Assembly: GCA_902795735.1 (NCBI GenBank)
Contig: CADBMD010000116.1
Span: 1 to 33,464 of the forward strand
Source of the DNA: an uncultured Bacteroidia bacterium
GTDB lineage: Bacteria > Bacteroidota > Bacteroidia > Bacteroidales > UBA932
Reading direction: 5' to 3'
Length of the DNA: 33,464 nucleotides
The number at the start of each line of letters is the position of its first letter. Position 1 is the stretch's first letter. The notes below the pieces were generated by a model that saw nothing but the letters and a program-made list of their open reading frames with translations, searched no databases and was not told the DNA's origin. A program made the position numbers and the translations under genes. Shown piece after piece: positions 1 through 9,329 of the stretch.

Positions 1-962
1 GAATAGAGTTTCTTTTCGTCAGAGCTCAAAGAATCCCAATCCTGCACGTCTACATTGCCGGGAGGGAGAATTGTTCCACGAGGAACAACTCCCAACTTTA
101 TCTGATTTTCAAGGGTTTGCCGTGAATATTCATTCCATCCGGTATCAAATTTTCCGTGGTAATGGTCAATCCATTTCCTGGAAGCATGGAAAGGAGTGTG
201 CGCAGTTCCGGGTGAAAAATAAAGGAAAAACGGTCTGTCCGGTGCCGCACTTTTGAAATCAGCAATGAAGTTTATAGCTTCGTCAGCCATGCGGATGATG
301 ACAGGACGGCCCTGAGGGTCTTCTTCTTCCCTTTGGGTGTCCCGGTACATCAAAGGATGCCACTGGTCCTCGGATCCTGATGCAGCATTGAAACCGAAAT
401 AATGATCGAAACCCCTTCCAGTAGCCCAACGGTTGAACGGCCCTGCGTTGGAACCATCATTGTCAGGCGCTCCGTTGTATTTCCCTACGCAGAATGTAGC
501 ATAGCCGTTCTCTCGCAAAATTTCGGCAATGGTTCCATTTTCCATGGGAATATAAGTGTCATAGCCAGGAGCCCCGTATTTGTCATCATTGAAACGACCC
601 ATATGAGAGGAATGGTGATTCCTGCCTGTCAACAAACACGCCCTGGTCGCAGCACTTATGGAAGCAGTGTGGAAATTATTGAATCTTAATCCGTTATTGG
701 CTAGATACTCTAGGTTTGGAGTTTCCACCAGACCACCGAATGCGGAACTTACTCCGAATCCGGTGTCATCAAGGATTATCCAGACAACATTCGGAGATCC
801 TTCCTTTGCTACTGGATTATATTCGGGATAATATGTGCGGGTTTCCTCAACTGTCCTGCCTATCCTTCCCTTATATTCAGGTACAGGACTGAATTGAGCC
901 AATGATGGCGGCATTGAAGCCAGAAAGGCTCCGCCTGCCGCCATCAAAACTTTTTTATTCAC
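1..962 (-). CDS. Serine-type arylsulfatase, exported (C-terminus cut by window edge)
   Basis: About 320 N-terminal residues of an alkaline-phosphatase-fold sulfatase are present. It would hydrolyse sulfate esters, probably on glycans, in the periplasm. An N-terminal Sec signal ([11 protein letters not shown]..., cleavage near LAQF) is followed by the metal-binding Asp pair (ILDDTGFG, D65/D66). The formylglycine motif reads S103-A-A-T-R107 with the auxiliary LLTGR at 110-114, and a VGK lysine (K161) follows. Serine at the modified position means maturation would need an anaerobic radical-SAM sulfatase-maturating enzyme, since FGE acts only on cysteine. The best start is GTG at 960-962, inside the end of sdhB (8 nt overlap), so translation is probably coupled; an ATG at 944 would shorten the signal peptide. 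The closest pattern is the large arylsulfatase class with a TGRNHH stretch. The exact substrate cannot be told. The family is secure; the C-terminus is not visible. Confidence 0.9.
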   Translation of the reverse strand, partial: MNKKVLMAAGGAFLASMPPSLAQFSPVPEYKGRIGRTVEETRTYYPEYNPVAKEGSPNVVWIILDDTGFGVSSAFGGLVETPNLEYLANNGLRFNNFHTASISAATRACLLTGRNHHSSHMGRFNDDKYGAPGYDTYIPMENGTIAEILRENGYATFCVGKYNGAPDNDGSNAGPFNRWATGRGFDHYFGFNAASGSEDQWHPLMYRDTQREEEDPQGRPVIIRMADEAINFIADFKSAAPDRPFFLYFSPGTAHTPFHASRKWIDHYHGKFDTGWNEYSRQTLENQIKLGVVPRGTILPPGNVDVQDWDSLSSDEKKLY

Positions 963-1734
963 TGAACTTTGCCTTGAGGAATTCGCGGTTCAAGCGAGCT
1001 ATATGCTCGATGGATATTCCCTTAGGACACTCCATTTCGCAAGCACGGGTGTTGGTACATCCACCGAAGCCGAGTTCTTCCATCTTGGCAACCATGTTCC
1101 TTGCCCTTCTGGCAGCTTCAGGACGACCCTGAGGAAGCAATGCCAAAGAAGACACGCGGGCTGCCACAAACAACATTGCAGAACCATTCTTGCAAGTTGC
1201 AACGCACGCTCCGCATCCGACGCAAGCAGCTGCGTCCATGCTCTTCTCAGCATTGTCATGAGGAATGAGGATAGCGTTTCCATCCTGGGCTGCGCCGGTA
1301 CGGACGGAAATGAATCCTCCTGCCTGAAGGATCTTGTCGAAAGCACTGCGGTCCACTACAAGGTCCTTGATGATAGGGAATGCAGGGCTCCTGAAAGGCT
1401 CCACGGTGATAGTTGCTCCGTCCTTGAAATGACGCATGAACAACTGGCAGGTCGTAACATGATCATCCGGACCATGTGCACGTCCGTCAATGTAGAGAGA
1501 ACAAGCTCCGCAGATTCCTTCACGGCAATCATGATCGAAAGAAACCGGACCGCTGCTCTGGCAACCCCTCTCGACAGCCACCGGATCACATCCTTCACGG
1601 ATAAGCTGTTCATTCAGGATGTCAAGCATTTCGAGGAAAGAAGCATCCTCTTCAATACCTGAGATGTGATAGGTCTCGAAATGACCTTGTTCACGTGCGT
1701 TCTTCTGACGCCAAATCTTAAGATTGAAATCCAT
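955..1734 (-). CDS. sdhB: Succinate dehydrogenase/fumarate reductase iron-sulfur subunit
   Basis: This subunit (259 aa) carries electrons between the flavoprotein and membrane quinone. All cluster ligands are visible: a 2Fe-2S set at C70, C75, C78 and C96 (CREGICGAC... TTC); a ferredoxin-like CxxCxxCxxxC at C171, C174, C177 and C181; and C226, C232 and C236 followed by Pro in a [12 protein letters not shown] arrangement, as expected for the 3Fe-4S/4Fe-4S domain. An extra stretch of about ten residues ([10 protein letters not shown], around 54-63) sits just before the 2Fe-2S domain and is absent from the Bacteroides protein as I remember it. The gene starts 6 nt after sdhA and overlaps the sulfatase start downstream, so the three are probably cotranscribed. 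In anaerobic Bacteroidales the enzyme mostly runs as fumarate reductase (frdB). Confidence 0.96.
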   Translation of the reverse strand: MDFNLKIWRQKNAREQGHFETYHISGIEEDASFLEMLDILNEQLIREGCDPVAVERGCQSSGPVSFDHDCREGICGACSLYIDGRAHGPDDHVTTCQLFMRHFKDGATITVEPFRSPAFPIIKDLVVDRSAFDKILQAGGFISVRTGAAQDGNAILIPHDNAEKSMDAAACVGCGACVATCKNGSAMLFVAARVSSLALLPQGRPEAARRARNMVAKMEELGFGGCTNTRACEMECPKGISIEHIARLNREFLKAKFSE

Positions 1735-1740
1735 ATCCGG

Positions 1741-3687
1741 CTATTCTTTGTAATTTCTGGTTTTAACTTCAATAAACTCGTACTTGAGGGGTTCCTTATG
1801 GAGTTCAGGTTCCTGGTTTTCACCCTTGTACTCCCAAGCAGCCACATACATGTAGTTGGCATCATCCCTCTTGGCCTCGCCTTCTTCAGTCTGGCTCTCT
1901 ACGCGGAAATGTCCACCGCAGGATTCATTCCTGTTAAGGGCGTCACGTGCCATGAGTTCGCCGATTTCGAAGAAGTCTTCAAGCCTGAGAGCCTTCTCAA
2001 GTTCCTGGTTGAACTGGTCCTGAGATCCGGGAACGCAGACATCCTCATAGAATTCTTTCTTGAGTTCCCTTATTTCCTCGATGGCTTTCTTCAAGCCTTC
2101 CTCGCTTCGGGCCATTCCCACATACTCCCACATGATATTACCGAGCTTCTTGTGTAGAGAATCGACAGTCTTCTTTCCCTTGATGGCAAACAACTTGTCA
2201 ATCCTGGCCTGTACAGCCTTCTCAGCCTCATCGAAAGCAGGATCGTTGGTGTCCGTCTTAGGTTCAGCAAACTTATTGGAGAGGTAGTCTGCAATGGTGA
2301 CAGGAAGTACGAAATATCCATCTGCAAGACCCTGCATGAGGGCGGAGGCTCCAAGACGGTTTCCACCGTGGTCGGAGAAATTAGCCTCGCCGATAGCATA
2401 GAGACCGGGGATGGTAGTCTGAAGATCATAGTCAACCCAGATTCCACCCATGGTGTAGTGGATAGCCGGATATATCATCATAGGCTCTTCCCAAGGGCTG
2501 ACATTGTTGATCTTGTAATACATGTCGAAAAGGTTGCCGTAGCGTTCCTGCACCCTCTGATGTCCAAGTCTCTTGATTGCATCGGAGAAATCAAGGAACA
2601 CTGCAAGTCCGGTCTCGTTGACTCCGTAACCTGCATCGCACCTTTCCTTGGCTGCACGGGATGCAACATCACGCGGAACAAGGTTTCCGAAAGCAGGATA
2701 ACGACGCTCGAGATAGTAGTCCCTGTCTTCCTCGGGAATCTGTGAAGGCTTTATTTCCTTCTTGCGAAGTTTCATCACATCTTCCATCTTCTTAGGAACC
2801 CATATCCTACCATCATTACGAAGCGATTCTGACATGAGGGTGAGTTTGCACTGCTGGTCACCATGTACAGGAATACAAGTGGGGTGAATCTGGGCAAAAC
2901 AAGGATTGGCGAAATAAGCACCCTTCTTGTAGCACTGCCAGGCAGCAGAACCGTTGCTGTTCATGGCATTGGTGGAAAGGAAATAGGTGTTTCCATATCC
3001 ACCGGTAGCAATCACGACTGCATGGGCTCCAAACCTTTCAAGCTTACCTGTCACAAGGTTGCGGGCAATGATACCCTTGGCCTGACCGTTCACAATGACA
3101 AGGTCAAGCATCTCGTGACGAGGATAGCTCTTCACTGTTCCGGCAGCGATCTGGCGGTTAAGAGCGGCATAGGCTCCGAGAAGGAGCTGCTGACCGGTTT
3201 GTCCACGGGCATAGAAAGTACGGCTCACCTGGACGCCACCGAAAGAACGGTTTGCAAGATAACCACCGTACTCACGGGCGAAAGGAACACCTTGTGCCAC
3301 GCACTGGTCGATAATTGCGGCACTTACCTCTGCAAGACGATAGACATTGGCTTCACGGCTACGATAGTCACCGCCCTTGATTGTGTCATAGAAAAGACGG
3401 TAGACTGCGTCATTGTCATTCTGATAGTTCTTTGCAGCGTTTATACCTCCCTGGGCTGCAATGGAGTGAGCCCTACGGGGAGAATCGCTGATGCAGAAGA
3501 CTTTGACATTATACCCCAATTCCCCTAAAGAAGCTGCCGCAGAAGCTCCTCCAAGGCCGGTTCCAACTACGATTATCTCGAGTTTTCTCCTGTTGTTGGG
3601 ATTAACAAGACGGAGTTCCGACTTACGTTTGGTCCATTTTTCAGCCAAAGGTCCGTCAGGAATCTTAGAGATTAATTTATCGGCCAT
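1741..3687 (-). CDS. sdhA: Succinate dehydrogenase/fumarate reductase flavoprotein subunit
   Basis: The catalytic FAD subunit (648 aa) interconverts succinate and fumarate on the cytoplasmic side of the membrane. It has the dinucleotide-binding GTGLGG (42-47), the covalent FAD histidine in [10 protein letters not shown] (H74), a substrate-loop [12 protein letters not shown] segment, the conserved [13 protein letters not shown] region, and a C-terminal [16 protein letters not shown]-capping motif. Length and sequence match the Bacteroides/Wolinella-like type rather than the E. coli SdhA type. Start is ATG with no twin-arginine signal. The cytochrome b gene that normally precedes it (sdhC/frdC) is absent: only 65 bp separate this gene from an unrelated hydrolase gene. 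A TAnnTTTG box at 3735-3742 lies about 48 bp upstream of the start. Confidence 0.97.
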   Translation of the reverse strand: MADKLISKIPDGPLAEKWTKRKSELRLVNPNNRRKLEIIVVGTGLGGASAAASLGELGYNVKVFCISDSPRRAHSIAAQGGINAAKNYQNDNDAVYRLFYDTIKGGDYRSREANVYRLAEVSAAIIDQCVAQGVPFAREYGGYLANRSFGGVQVSRTFYARGQTGQQLLLGAYAALNRQIAAGTVKSYPRHEMLDLVIVNGQAKGIIARNLVTGKLERFGAHAVVIATGGYGNTYFLSTNAMNSNGSAAWQCYKKGAYFANPCFAQIHPTCIPVHGDQQCKLTLMSESLRNDGRIWVPKKMEDVMKLRKKEIKPSQIPEEDRDYYLERRYPAFGNLVPRDVASRAAKERCDAGYGVNETGLAVFLDFSDAIKRLGHQRVQERYGNLFDMYYKINNVSPWEEPMMIYPAIHYTMGGIWVDYDLQTTIPGLYAIGEANFSDHGGNRLGASALMQGLADGYFVLPVTIADYLSNKFAEPKTDTNDPAFDEAEKAVQARIDKLFAIKGKKTVDSLHKKLGNIMWEYVGMARSEEGLKKAIEEIRELKKEFYEDVCVPGSQDQFNQELEKALRLEDFFEIGELMARDALNRNESCGGHFRVESQTEEGEAKRDDANYMYVAAWEYKGENQEPELHKEPLKYEFIEVKTRNYKE

Positions 3688-3734
3688 ATTTTAGTATGTT
3701 AGTGAATATATTCCGGTTATGGTGAAATAGTCTA

Positions 3735-3742
3735 CAAATTTA
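3735..3742 (-). promoter_or_regulatory. Putative -7 promoter box for sdhAB
   Basis: Read on the minus strand this is TAAATTTG, matching the Bacteroidota -7 consensus TAnnTTTG. It lies in the short gap between the Ntn-hydrolase gene and sdhA, 47 nt before the ATG. I see no convincing -33 TTG element, so the call rests on the -7 box and its placement. Confidence 0.5.
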
Positions 3743-3752
3743 GTCATTTTTA

Positions 3753-4829
3753 TTATATTCCAGCACGAGAATGAATTACTTTCGGTAATTTCCGTAAGTA
3801 CATGAGAGTGTATTTACGGTAAACCTTCCTCACAAAGCGGTCGTACCTGGAAGGAGACATCTTCCTTGAAAAAGAATTGTCAACATATTCCTCCACTTCC
3901 TTACATTCTTCCTGGCATCCTTTTTCGAATCCGTAAATTCCCTTCATTATCAATGCCTGACTGCACAACTGGGCATTGTCGCCATCTTTGTATTCCTTCA
4001 TGAATGACGGAATATGGTCGCTTCCAAACACTTTCAGAGGAATATATATGCAGTTGGTAGGACAACCGACCATAGTCCATGCAACCGTAAGTCCGGGATC
4101 CTCACCAGGCTGGACGCCTTCGAACACGATAGCAGAAGAAGTCATATCCCTCATGACAGGTTTTCCGGAACGGGATATACCATTGAATAATTCTTTGTGC
4201 CCGGCAGTGGAAACATCAATCGTTTCCATTATTTCCGAAGCTTTCTCAAACCTGTCAACCCCTCTACGGTCAGAAGGACGTCCACTCCGGGTAAAATTGG
4301 TTACAACCATGTAACCCTGAGGTTCTTCGGAGACATCATACCTTTTGTAGGAGTGGTTGTTTATCTCATAATATGCAGCCCCTCCTTTTGCGTCAATTAT
4401 TCCGAAATTCGCTTCAACACCCCACGGTTTCGGAAGAGAATCAAGCATTCTTTCAAAATCAGCAAGGTCAGCACACTTTCCAAGAGCTTCGAACATAAGG
4501 ATTCCTTCTTTGTCCATCAACTCGGCAGAAACGTCGTCATCCTTGAAATCGTAAGCCGCAGTGTTCATTATGCAGAAACCAGCGGAATTGTGTCCAGCCC
4601 AGACCTCTCCCCCTTTAGAAGAGGAATTCACAAGCCCTATGAAGTTGAACGAAGGACCGTTGAACCATTGCATCCGGTTGTTCAACTCTCCTGTGTCCCG
4701 ATGCTTGAGCATCACTGGCCGCCCGTCAGTCCTTGCCTTGCCGGAGATTATGACCGAAGTACAACAATATGCTTGTATCGAACAAGCTAATGACAACAAC
4801 GCTATGACAAGCCTAGAACAACGTACCAT
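3753..4829 (-). CDS. Exported Ntn-hydrolase (C45/linear amide C-N hydrolase family)
   Basis: From the ATG at 4829 the product is 358 aa. An open frame extends to 4883, but only the later start puts the signal peptide ([20 protein letters not shown]) at the N-terminus, and it overlaps the ruvB stop by 17 nt. After the signal comes Y-C-C-T-S (C22/C23). In this N-terminal-nucleophile family the catalytic Cys is exposed by cleavage, as in acyl-CoA:6-APA acyltransferase, peptidase C45 and bile salt hydrolase relatives; C23 before TS is the likely nucleophile. Supporting motifs are VMLKHRDT (39-46) and [14 protein letters not shown] (81-94). It would cleave an amide bond of an unknown small substrate in the periplasm. 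The two adjacent Cys leave the mature N-terminus open, and a lipid-modified form cannot be excluded. Its place behind ruvB probably reflects transcription rather than shared function. Confidence 0.75.
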   Translation of the reverse strand: MVRCSRLVIALLSLACSIQAYCCTSVIISGKARTDGRPVMLKHRDTGELNNRMQWFNGPSFNFIGLVNSSSKGGEVWAGHNSAGFCIMNTAAYDFKDDDVSAELMDKEGILMFEALGKCADLADFERMLDSLPKPWGVEANFGIIDAKGGAAYYEINNHSYKRYDVSEEPQGYMVVTNFTRSGRPSDRRGVDRFEKASEIMETIDVSTAGHKELFNGISRSGKPVMRDMTSSAIVFEGVQPGEDPGLTVAWTMVGCPTNCIYIPLKVFGSDHIPSFMKEYKDGDNAQLCSQALIMKGIYGFEKGCQEECKEVEEYVDNSFSRKMSPSRYDRFVRKVYRKYTLMYLRKLPKVIHSRAGI

Positions 4830-5844
4830 TATCTGATCTGTTTGCTTCAAGTTCAGCTTCCAACCCAAGATGTTTGTAAGCAAGTTCGGTAGCTATCCTG
4901 CCTCTCTGGGTCCTCAGGATGAATCCTTCCTTTATGAGGAACGGTTCGTAAACTTCCTCGAAAGTTCCTTGATCCTCACTTATGGCTGTAGCTATCGTAT
5001 TCGCCCCTACCGGACCACCCTTGAATGTGGATATGATGGTCCTGAGGATCTTGTTGTCAATGGAATCCAACCCCCGGGTGTCTATCTTGAGCTTATTGAG
5101 AGCGTACTTTGAAATGTCGAGGTCTATGTTTCCGTCTCCCATGACCTGTGCGAAATCCCTTACCCTTTTCAACAAGGCGTTGGCAATCCTGGGAGTTCCA
5201 CGGCTTCTGAGAGCTATCTCCCTGGATGCATCTTCATCCACTGTGACATTCAGGATCCTGGCGCTTCTCTTCACGATCCGGACAAGGTCGGAAGTATCGT
5301 AATATTCAAGGGCGCAGTTAATTCCGAATCTCTCCCTCAACGGTGCAGTCAGAAGTCCGCTCCGGGTGGTAGCACCGACAAGGGTGAAAGGATTGAGCGA
5401 AATCCTTACCGACCTGGCTCCTGGCCCCTTGTCAATCATTATGTCGATTACATAATCCTCCATTGCGGAATAGAGGTACTCTTCCACTTCGGGAGAAAGC
5501 CTGTGGATCTCATCAATGAAAAGGACGTCGCCAGTCTCGAGTGATGTAAGGAGTCCCGCCAGGTCTCCCGGCTTGCTGAGTACCGGTCCAGAGGTTATCT
5601 TCATGTTTACTCCCATCTCATTGGCTATGATATGTGCCAATGTGGTTTTTCCAAGGCCGGGAGGACCATGGAAAAGGACATGGTCAAGAGCTTCTCCCCT
5701 CATCCTGGCAGCCTTGATGTAAACGTTAAGGTTGGACACGATCTCCTTCTGGCCTGTGAAATCTTCCAGTTCCTGAGGCCTTATAATTCCGTCCAAATCC
5801 TTATCTTTGTCAGCGTTTGTATTACGCGGATCGAATTCTGTCAT
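4813..5844 (-). CDS. ruvB: Holliday junction branch migration ATPase RuvB
   Basis: RuvB is the AAA+ motor that, with RuvA, drives branch migration at Holliday junctions. The ATG at 5844 ([10 protein letters not shown]) gives 343 aa, the usual length; an open frame runs on to 5952, but its extra residues are AT-rich, unlike RuvB, and cross the promoter box. Visible motifs are Walker [10 protein letters not shown] (60-68), Walker [10 protein letters not shown] (106-114), sensor 1/arginine-finger region [17 protein letters not shown], and the C-terminal winged helix ([12 protein letters not shown] ... LRTQRGR). It is divergent from mfd, another repair gene, across a 251 bp control region. The next gene overlaps its 3' end. 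ruvA is not in the window. Confidence 0.97.
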   Translation of the reverse strand: MTEFDPRNTNADKDKDLDGIIRPQELEDFTGQKEIVSNLNVYIKAARMRGEALDHVLFHGPPGLGKTTLAHIIANEMGVNMKITSGPVLSKPGDLAGLLTSLETGDVLFIDEIHRLSPEVEEYLYSAMEDYVIDIMIDKGPGARSVRISLNPFTLVGATTRSGLLTAPLRERFGINCALEYYDTSDLVRIVKRSARILNVTVDEDASREIALRSRGTPRIANALLKRVRDFAQVMGDGNIDLDISKYALNKLKIDTRGLDSIDNKILRTIISTFKGGPVGANTIATAISEDQGTFEEVYEPFLIKEGFILRTQRGRIATELAYKHLGLEAELEANRSDNGTLF

Positions 5845-6095
5845 CAGATAGATATTTAGTCTATACAAATATATTGATTTATTTTTATATGAATGGATGG
5901 TTTTGTTTGTGCTGTTGATAAGTTGATAACTTAATAAACTATTGAAAAACAATTAAATAAAAGTTTATTTCATCAAAACTTGAGTGTAGGAAATCTTTTA
6001 TTAGGATGTTGAAAAAAACTGCTTTTACAGAAATCAACACTCTTTTGTACGAATAAACAAATTATCAACAGTGTTTACACACCTTCTTCGTATTT
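5845..6095. other. AT-rich divergent control region between ruvB and mfd
   Basis: This is the longest stretch without a gene. It separates two outward-facing repair genes and is strongly AT-rich, with an especially AT-only run around 5930-5970. It holds the ruvB -7 box and several copies of the 9-mer TTATCAACA/TGTTGATAA. I find no clear TAnnTTTG box for mfd and no small coding region or hairpin that I would defend. Confidence 0.7.
5866..5873 (-). promoter_or_regulatory. Putative -7 promoter box for ruvB
   Basis: On the minus strand this reads TATATTTG, an exact TAnnTTTG match, 21 nt upstream of the ruvB ATG at 5844. Transcription would begin around 5859, leaving a leader of about 15 nt. This also argues against the longer ruvB reading frame. 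No clear -33 element is visible. Confidence 0.5.
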
Positions 6096-6105
6096 ATGTT
6101 GATAA
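5913..6105. repeat. Repeated TTATCAACA 9-mers (operator or DnaA-box-like)
   Basis: Exact copies lie at 5913-5921 (as TGTTGATAA), 6062-6070 (as TTATCAACA) and 6097-6105 (as TGTTGATAA, overlapping the mfd start codon). A one-mismatch copy (AGTTGATAA) at 5921-5929 directly follows the first, so the core GTTGATAA occurs twice in tandem at 5914-5929. The 9-mer differs by one base from the classical DnaA box TTATCCACA. Copies exist in both orientations. Their role is not known from sequence. Confidence 0.6.
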
Positions 6106-9100
6106 GTTCGGATTCATGCGCCCGGTTGGGTGAGCAGATAGCAGAAAGGAAGGAAGTTTACTGCAAGGGACTCTTTCTTTCTGCCAGGTGGTTTGTGTTG
6201 TGTAACGTTGCCAGCAAAGGAACCCATATCGTGATCCTCCCTGACAGGGACAGTGCAGAATACTGTGCAGCTGACATCTATGGACAAGTGGAAGGCGACA
6301 TAGTCTTCTATCTTCCTGACAGCGGGAAAGCCATCGAAAGGAGCAACTACAAGTCGTCGGTTGGAGTCCAGAGGACATCGGCAATAGGGAAACTGATGTC
6401 GAACAAGGATAATTCCGGAAGACTTTTCATTGTGACTTATCCTGATGCATTGAAAGAAAAGGTTCCTTTACCTTCGGAAATAAGTCATTCCTTATTAAAG
6501 ATAAAGGTGGGACAGGACATATCCCATGATAAGATAAAGGAGATCCTTGTACTTCAAGGATTTGAAAAGGTTGATTTTGTCTCGGCTCCGGGTCAGTTCA
6601 GCGTCAGGGGATCCATAATTGACATTTTCTCATATTCATATAACCATCCTTTCAGGATTTCTTTCTTTGGAGACGAAGTGGAGAAAATCCATGTTTTCGA
6701 CAGTAATACCCAGCTTTCCAAGGAAGAAAGAGACGAGGTAGAGATATTCCCTGACTTGGCTTCTGAAGATAATGAAGACGAGGGAATGAGTGTGTCCGGA
6801 CTTTTTCCTGAAGGGACAGTAGTCTGGGCGGATTCTTCGGATATGTACAGGAAGGAGGAGTTCTTCAAGGAACTTGATGGTTTCAAAAAGGTTTTCCTGG
6901 ATGTTCCTCTTGAAGTCGACAATGATGAAGTAATTAAATTCAGCATAGCTCCGCAGCCGGCTTTCAACAAGAATTTCGAATTGTTGTCAGCAGACATCCG
7001 TCAGAACATAGAAAGAGGCTACAAAGTTTACATATTCAGTGAAAAAAAGTCCCAGATAGAAAGATTGAAGTCTATCTTGACTGAATATAAAGGACTGGTG
7101 CCTGAATTCGTGGCCGGCAAGAACATCCATTCCGGATTCATCGACAATGAAGATAAGGTCTGCTGCTACTCGGACCATGAGATATTCGACCGTTTTCACA
7201 GGGTAAGCATAAGAAGGACTGTAGAAAAGAGCGAGCAGCTGACCCTGAATGACTTGACAGCTTTCAACATTGGAGATTATGTGGTCCACATAGATCATGG
7301 AGTGGGAGTGTTCGGAGGTCTTGTCAGGATGAAAGACGACAAGGGAAGGATGCATGAAGTAGTGAAGATCATGTACAAGGATGGAGACGTGGTGTTCGTT
7401 TCTGTCCATTCCCTTAACAAGATTTCACGGTTCAGGTCCAAGGATGGGATCCCGCCGAAAATCAACAAACTCGGATCAAAGTCCTGGATAACCCTGAAGA
7501 CAAGTGCAAAATCCAAGATCAAGGACATAGCCAAGGATCTTATCCAGCTTTATGCTAAACGAAAGGCTTCACAAGGTTTTTCTTTTTCTCCTGACACTTA
7601 CCTTCAGGAAGAGCTGGAATCTTCATTCATGTATGAAGACACTCCTGATCAGGAAAGCGCAACAAAGGCCGTAAAGAGGGATATGGAGGATTCCAGCCCC
7701 ATGGACAGGCTTATTTGCGGGGATGTGGGTTTTGGAAAGACGGAGATTGCAATAAGGGCAGCATTCAAGGCTGTCACAGACGGAAAACAAGTTGCCGTGC
7801 TTGTTCCTACCACTATCCTTTCCCTTCAGCATTTCACTACATTCTCGTCAAGACTGAAGGATTTCCCTTGTACGATTGACTACATAAGCAGGCTTAGGAG
7901 CACAAAGGAAATAAACGACATAAAGAACAGGCTGAAGGATGGTTCCCTGGACATAGTGATAGGAACCCACAAGATGCTTGGTAAAGGATTTGAATTCAAG
8001 GATCTTGGCTTGCTGGTCATTGATGAGGAACAGAAATTCGGTGTCTCAGCAAAGGAAAGGTTGAGACAGTTGAAGTCTTCAGTGGACACATTGACCCTGA
8101 CGGCCACCCCGATACCAAGGACCCTGCAGTTCTCTTTGCTTGGAGCCAGGGACCTGTCGATAATAAACACTCCTCCTCCAAACCGGATTCCAACCCAGAC
8201 GGAGATTATCCTGTTTGATGAAAACGAGATAAAGAGCATCATAAACTATGAGTTGAACAGAGGCGGACAGATTTTCTTCCTTCACAACAAGGTTGAAGAA
8301 CTGAGTTCCATCTATGAGATTCTTCACAGGTTGGTTCCCGACATGAAGATCTGTGTTGCCCACGGTCAGATGGAGTCAAAGGAACTTGAAAACAGGATGT
8401 TGGATTTCATAAGGGGTGATTATGACATGCTTCTGTGCACTACGATCATAGAAAACGGGCTTGACATCCCCAATGCCAACACTATAATAATAAACCAGGC
8501 CCAGAACATCGGACTCAGCGACCTGCATCAGCTCAGGGGAAGGGTTGGAAGATCGAACAGGAAAGCTTTCTGTTACCTTATAGTGCCTCCTCTTGTGTCC
8601 ATAACCGATGATGCAAGGAGAAGGTTGAAGGCCATTGAAGAGTTTTCCGACTTAGGAAGTGGTTTCAACATTGCCATGCAGGACCTTGACATCAGGGGTG
8701 CCGGCAATCTCCTTGGAGCAGAACAAAGTGGTTTCATAATGGACATGGGTTATGAGACCTACCAGAAGATCCTAGCCGAGGCTATGGAAGAATTGGGAGT
8801 TGAAACCGGAATAGTGACCAGGAAAGAAGAGGAACAGGCTCTGGTAGAATGTACCATTGAAACTGACCAACCTGCCATGATACCGGATTCTTACATAGAC
8901 ATCACGGCTGAAAAGATCCGGATCTACAAGAAACTTGACAGCATGTCAGGAGACAAGGAAATCGACAGGGCAAAGGTGGAGATGACAGATCGTTTCGGCG
9001 ACATGCCGCAGGAAACTGCCAATCTTTTCGATGTTGTCAAGATAAGGAACCTTGGGTCGAAGCTAGGATTCGAGAAGATAATTATAAAGAACGGGATGAT

Positions 9101-9290
9101 GATAATGTTCTTCATTTCGAATCCGATGTCTCCCTACTATAAGACAAAGGTCTTCTCTAACATGCTTATGAGAATAAATGCCAACGACAGTTTGTTCAAC
9201 CTTAAGCAAACTGAAGGCAAGCTGAAGATTGTCTCAAGGGGAATGGACAGTCTTCAAAAGGCGCTTGCCACGCTGAAGAAATTACAATAA
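6096..9290 (+). CDS. mfd: Transcription-repair coupling factor Mfd
   Basis: Mfd (1064 aa) removes RNA polymerase stalled at lesions and recruits the UvrABC excision machinery. The N-terminal part (about 1-350) is UvrB-like, with QFSVRGSIIDIFSY and FFGDEVEKI as in UvrB homology modules. The RNA-polymerase-interacting module follows (GDYVVHIDHGVGVFGG, about 392-407). The RecG-like translocase has Walker A GDVGFGKTE (about 541-549), a DEEQ box at about 643-646, TLTATPIPRTLQ, TTIIENGLDIPNA and QLRGRVGRSNR. The C-terminal domain continues to the end. Start is the ATG at 6096; one of the TGTTGATAA repeats overlaps it. The gene is divergent from ruvB and leads a plus-strand series; coaX follows after 39 nt. 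Confidence 0.97.
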   Translation: MLISSDSCARLGEQIAERKEVYCKGLFLSARWFVLCNVASKGTHIVILPDRDSAEYCAADIYGQVEGDIVFYLPDSGKAIERSNYKSSVGVQRTSAIGKLMSNKDNSGRLFIVTYPDALKEKVPLPSEISHSLLKIKVGQDISHDKIKEILVLQGFEKVDFVSAPGQFSVRGSIIDIFSYSYNHPFRISFFGDEVEKIHVFDSNTQLSKEERDEVEIFPDLASEDNEDEGMSVSGLFPEGTVVWADSSDMYRKEEFFKELDGFKKVFLDVPLEVDNDEVIKFSIAPQPAFNKNFELLSADIRQNIERGYKVYIFSEKKSQIERLKSILTEYKGLVPEFVAGKNIHSGFIDNEDKVCCYSDHEIFDRFHRVSIRRTVEKSEQLTLNDLTAFNIGDYVVHIDHGVGVFGGLVRMKDDKGRMHEVVKIMYKDGDVVFVSVHSLNKISRFRSKDGIPPKINKLGSKSWITLKTSAKSKIKDIAKDLIQLYAKRKASQGFSFSPDTYLQEELESSFMYEDTPDQESATKAVKRDMEDSSPMDRLICGDVGFGKTEIAIRAAFKAVTDGKQVAVLVPTTILSLQHFTTFSSRLKDFPCTIDYISRLRSTKEINDIKNRLKDGSLDIVIGTHKMLGKGFEFKDLGLLVIDEEQKFGVSAKERLRQLKSSVDTLTLTATPIPRTLQFSLLGARDLSIINTPPPNRIPTQTEIILFDENEIKSIINYELNRGGQIFFLHNKVEELSSIYEILHRLVPDMKICVAHGQMESKELENRMLDFIRGDYDMLLCTTIIENGLDIPNANTIIINQAQNIGLSDLHQLRGRVGRSNRKAFCYLIVPPLVSITDDARRRLKAIEEFSDLGSGFNIAMQDLDIRGAGNLLGAEQSGFIMDMGYETYQKILAEAMEELGVETGIVTRKEEEQALVECTIETDQPAMIPDSYIDITAEKIRIYKKLDSMSGDKEIDRAKVEMTDRFGDMPQETANLFDVVKIRNLGSKLGFEKIIIKNGMMIMFFISNPMSPYYKTKVFSNMLMRINANDSLFNLKQTEGKLKIVSRGMDSLQKALATLKKLQ

Positions 9291-9329
9291 AATTGCTAAA
9301 TTTGAAAGTTTGTCGTTTTACCGGTATCT

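Noticed and set aside
1003..1662. Plus-strand open frame of 219 aa opposite sdhB
   Set aside because: Antisense to a gene whose cluster cysteines are all in place; no domain or signal visible.
2863..3528. Long plus-strand open frame (221 aa) opposite sdhA
   Set aside because: It is a shadow of the well-supported sdhA gene; the translation shows no recognisable family and the GC-rich codon pattern simply leaves the opposite strand open.
4813..5952. Longer RuvB with 36 extra N-terminal residues
   Set aside because: The extension is AT-rich and unlike RuvB, and crosses the -7 box; the start at 5844 gives the usual length.
5845..6095. Possible small RNA or short gene in the ruvB-mfd gap
   Set aside because: No hairpin with a T-run and no open frame with coding character; the repeats explain the region better.
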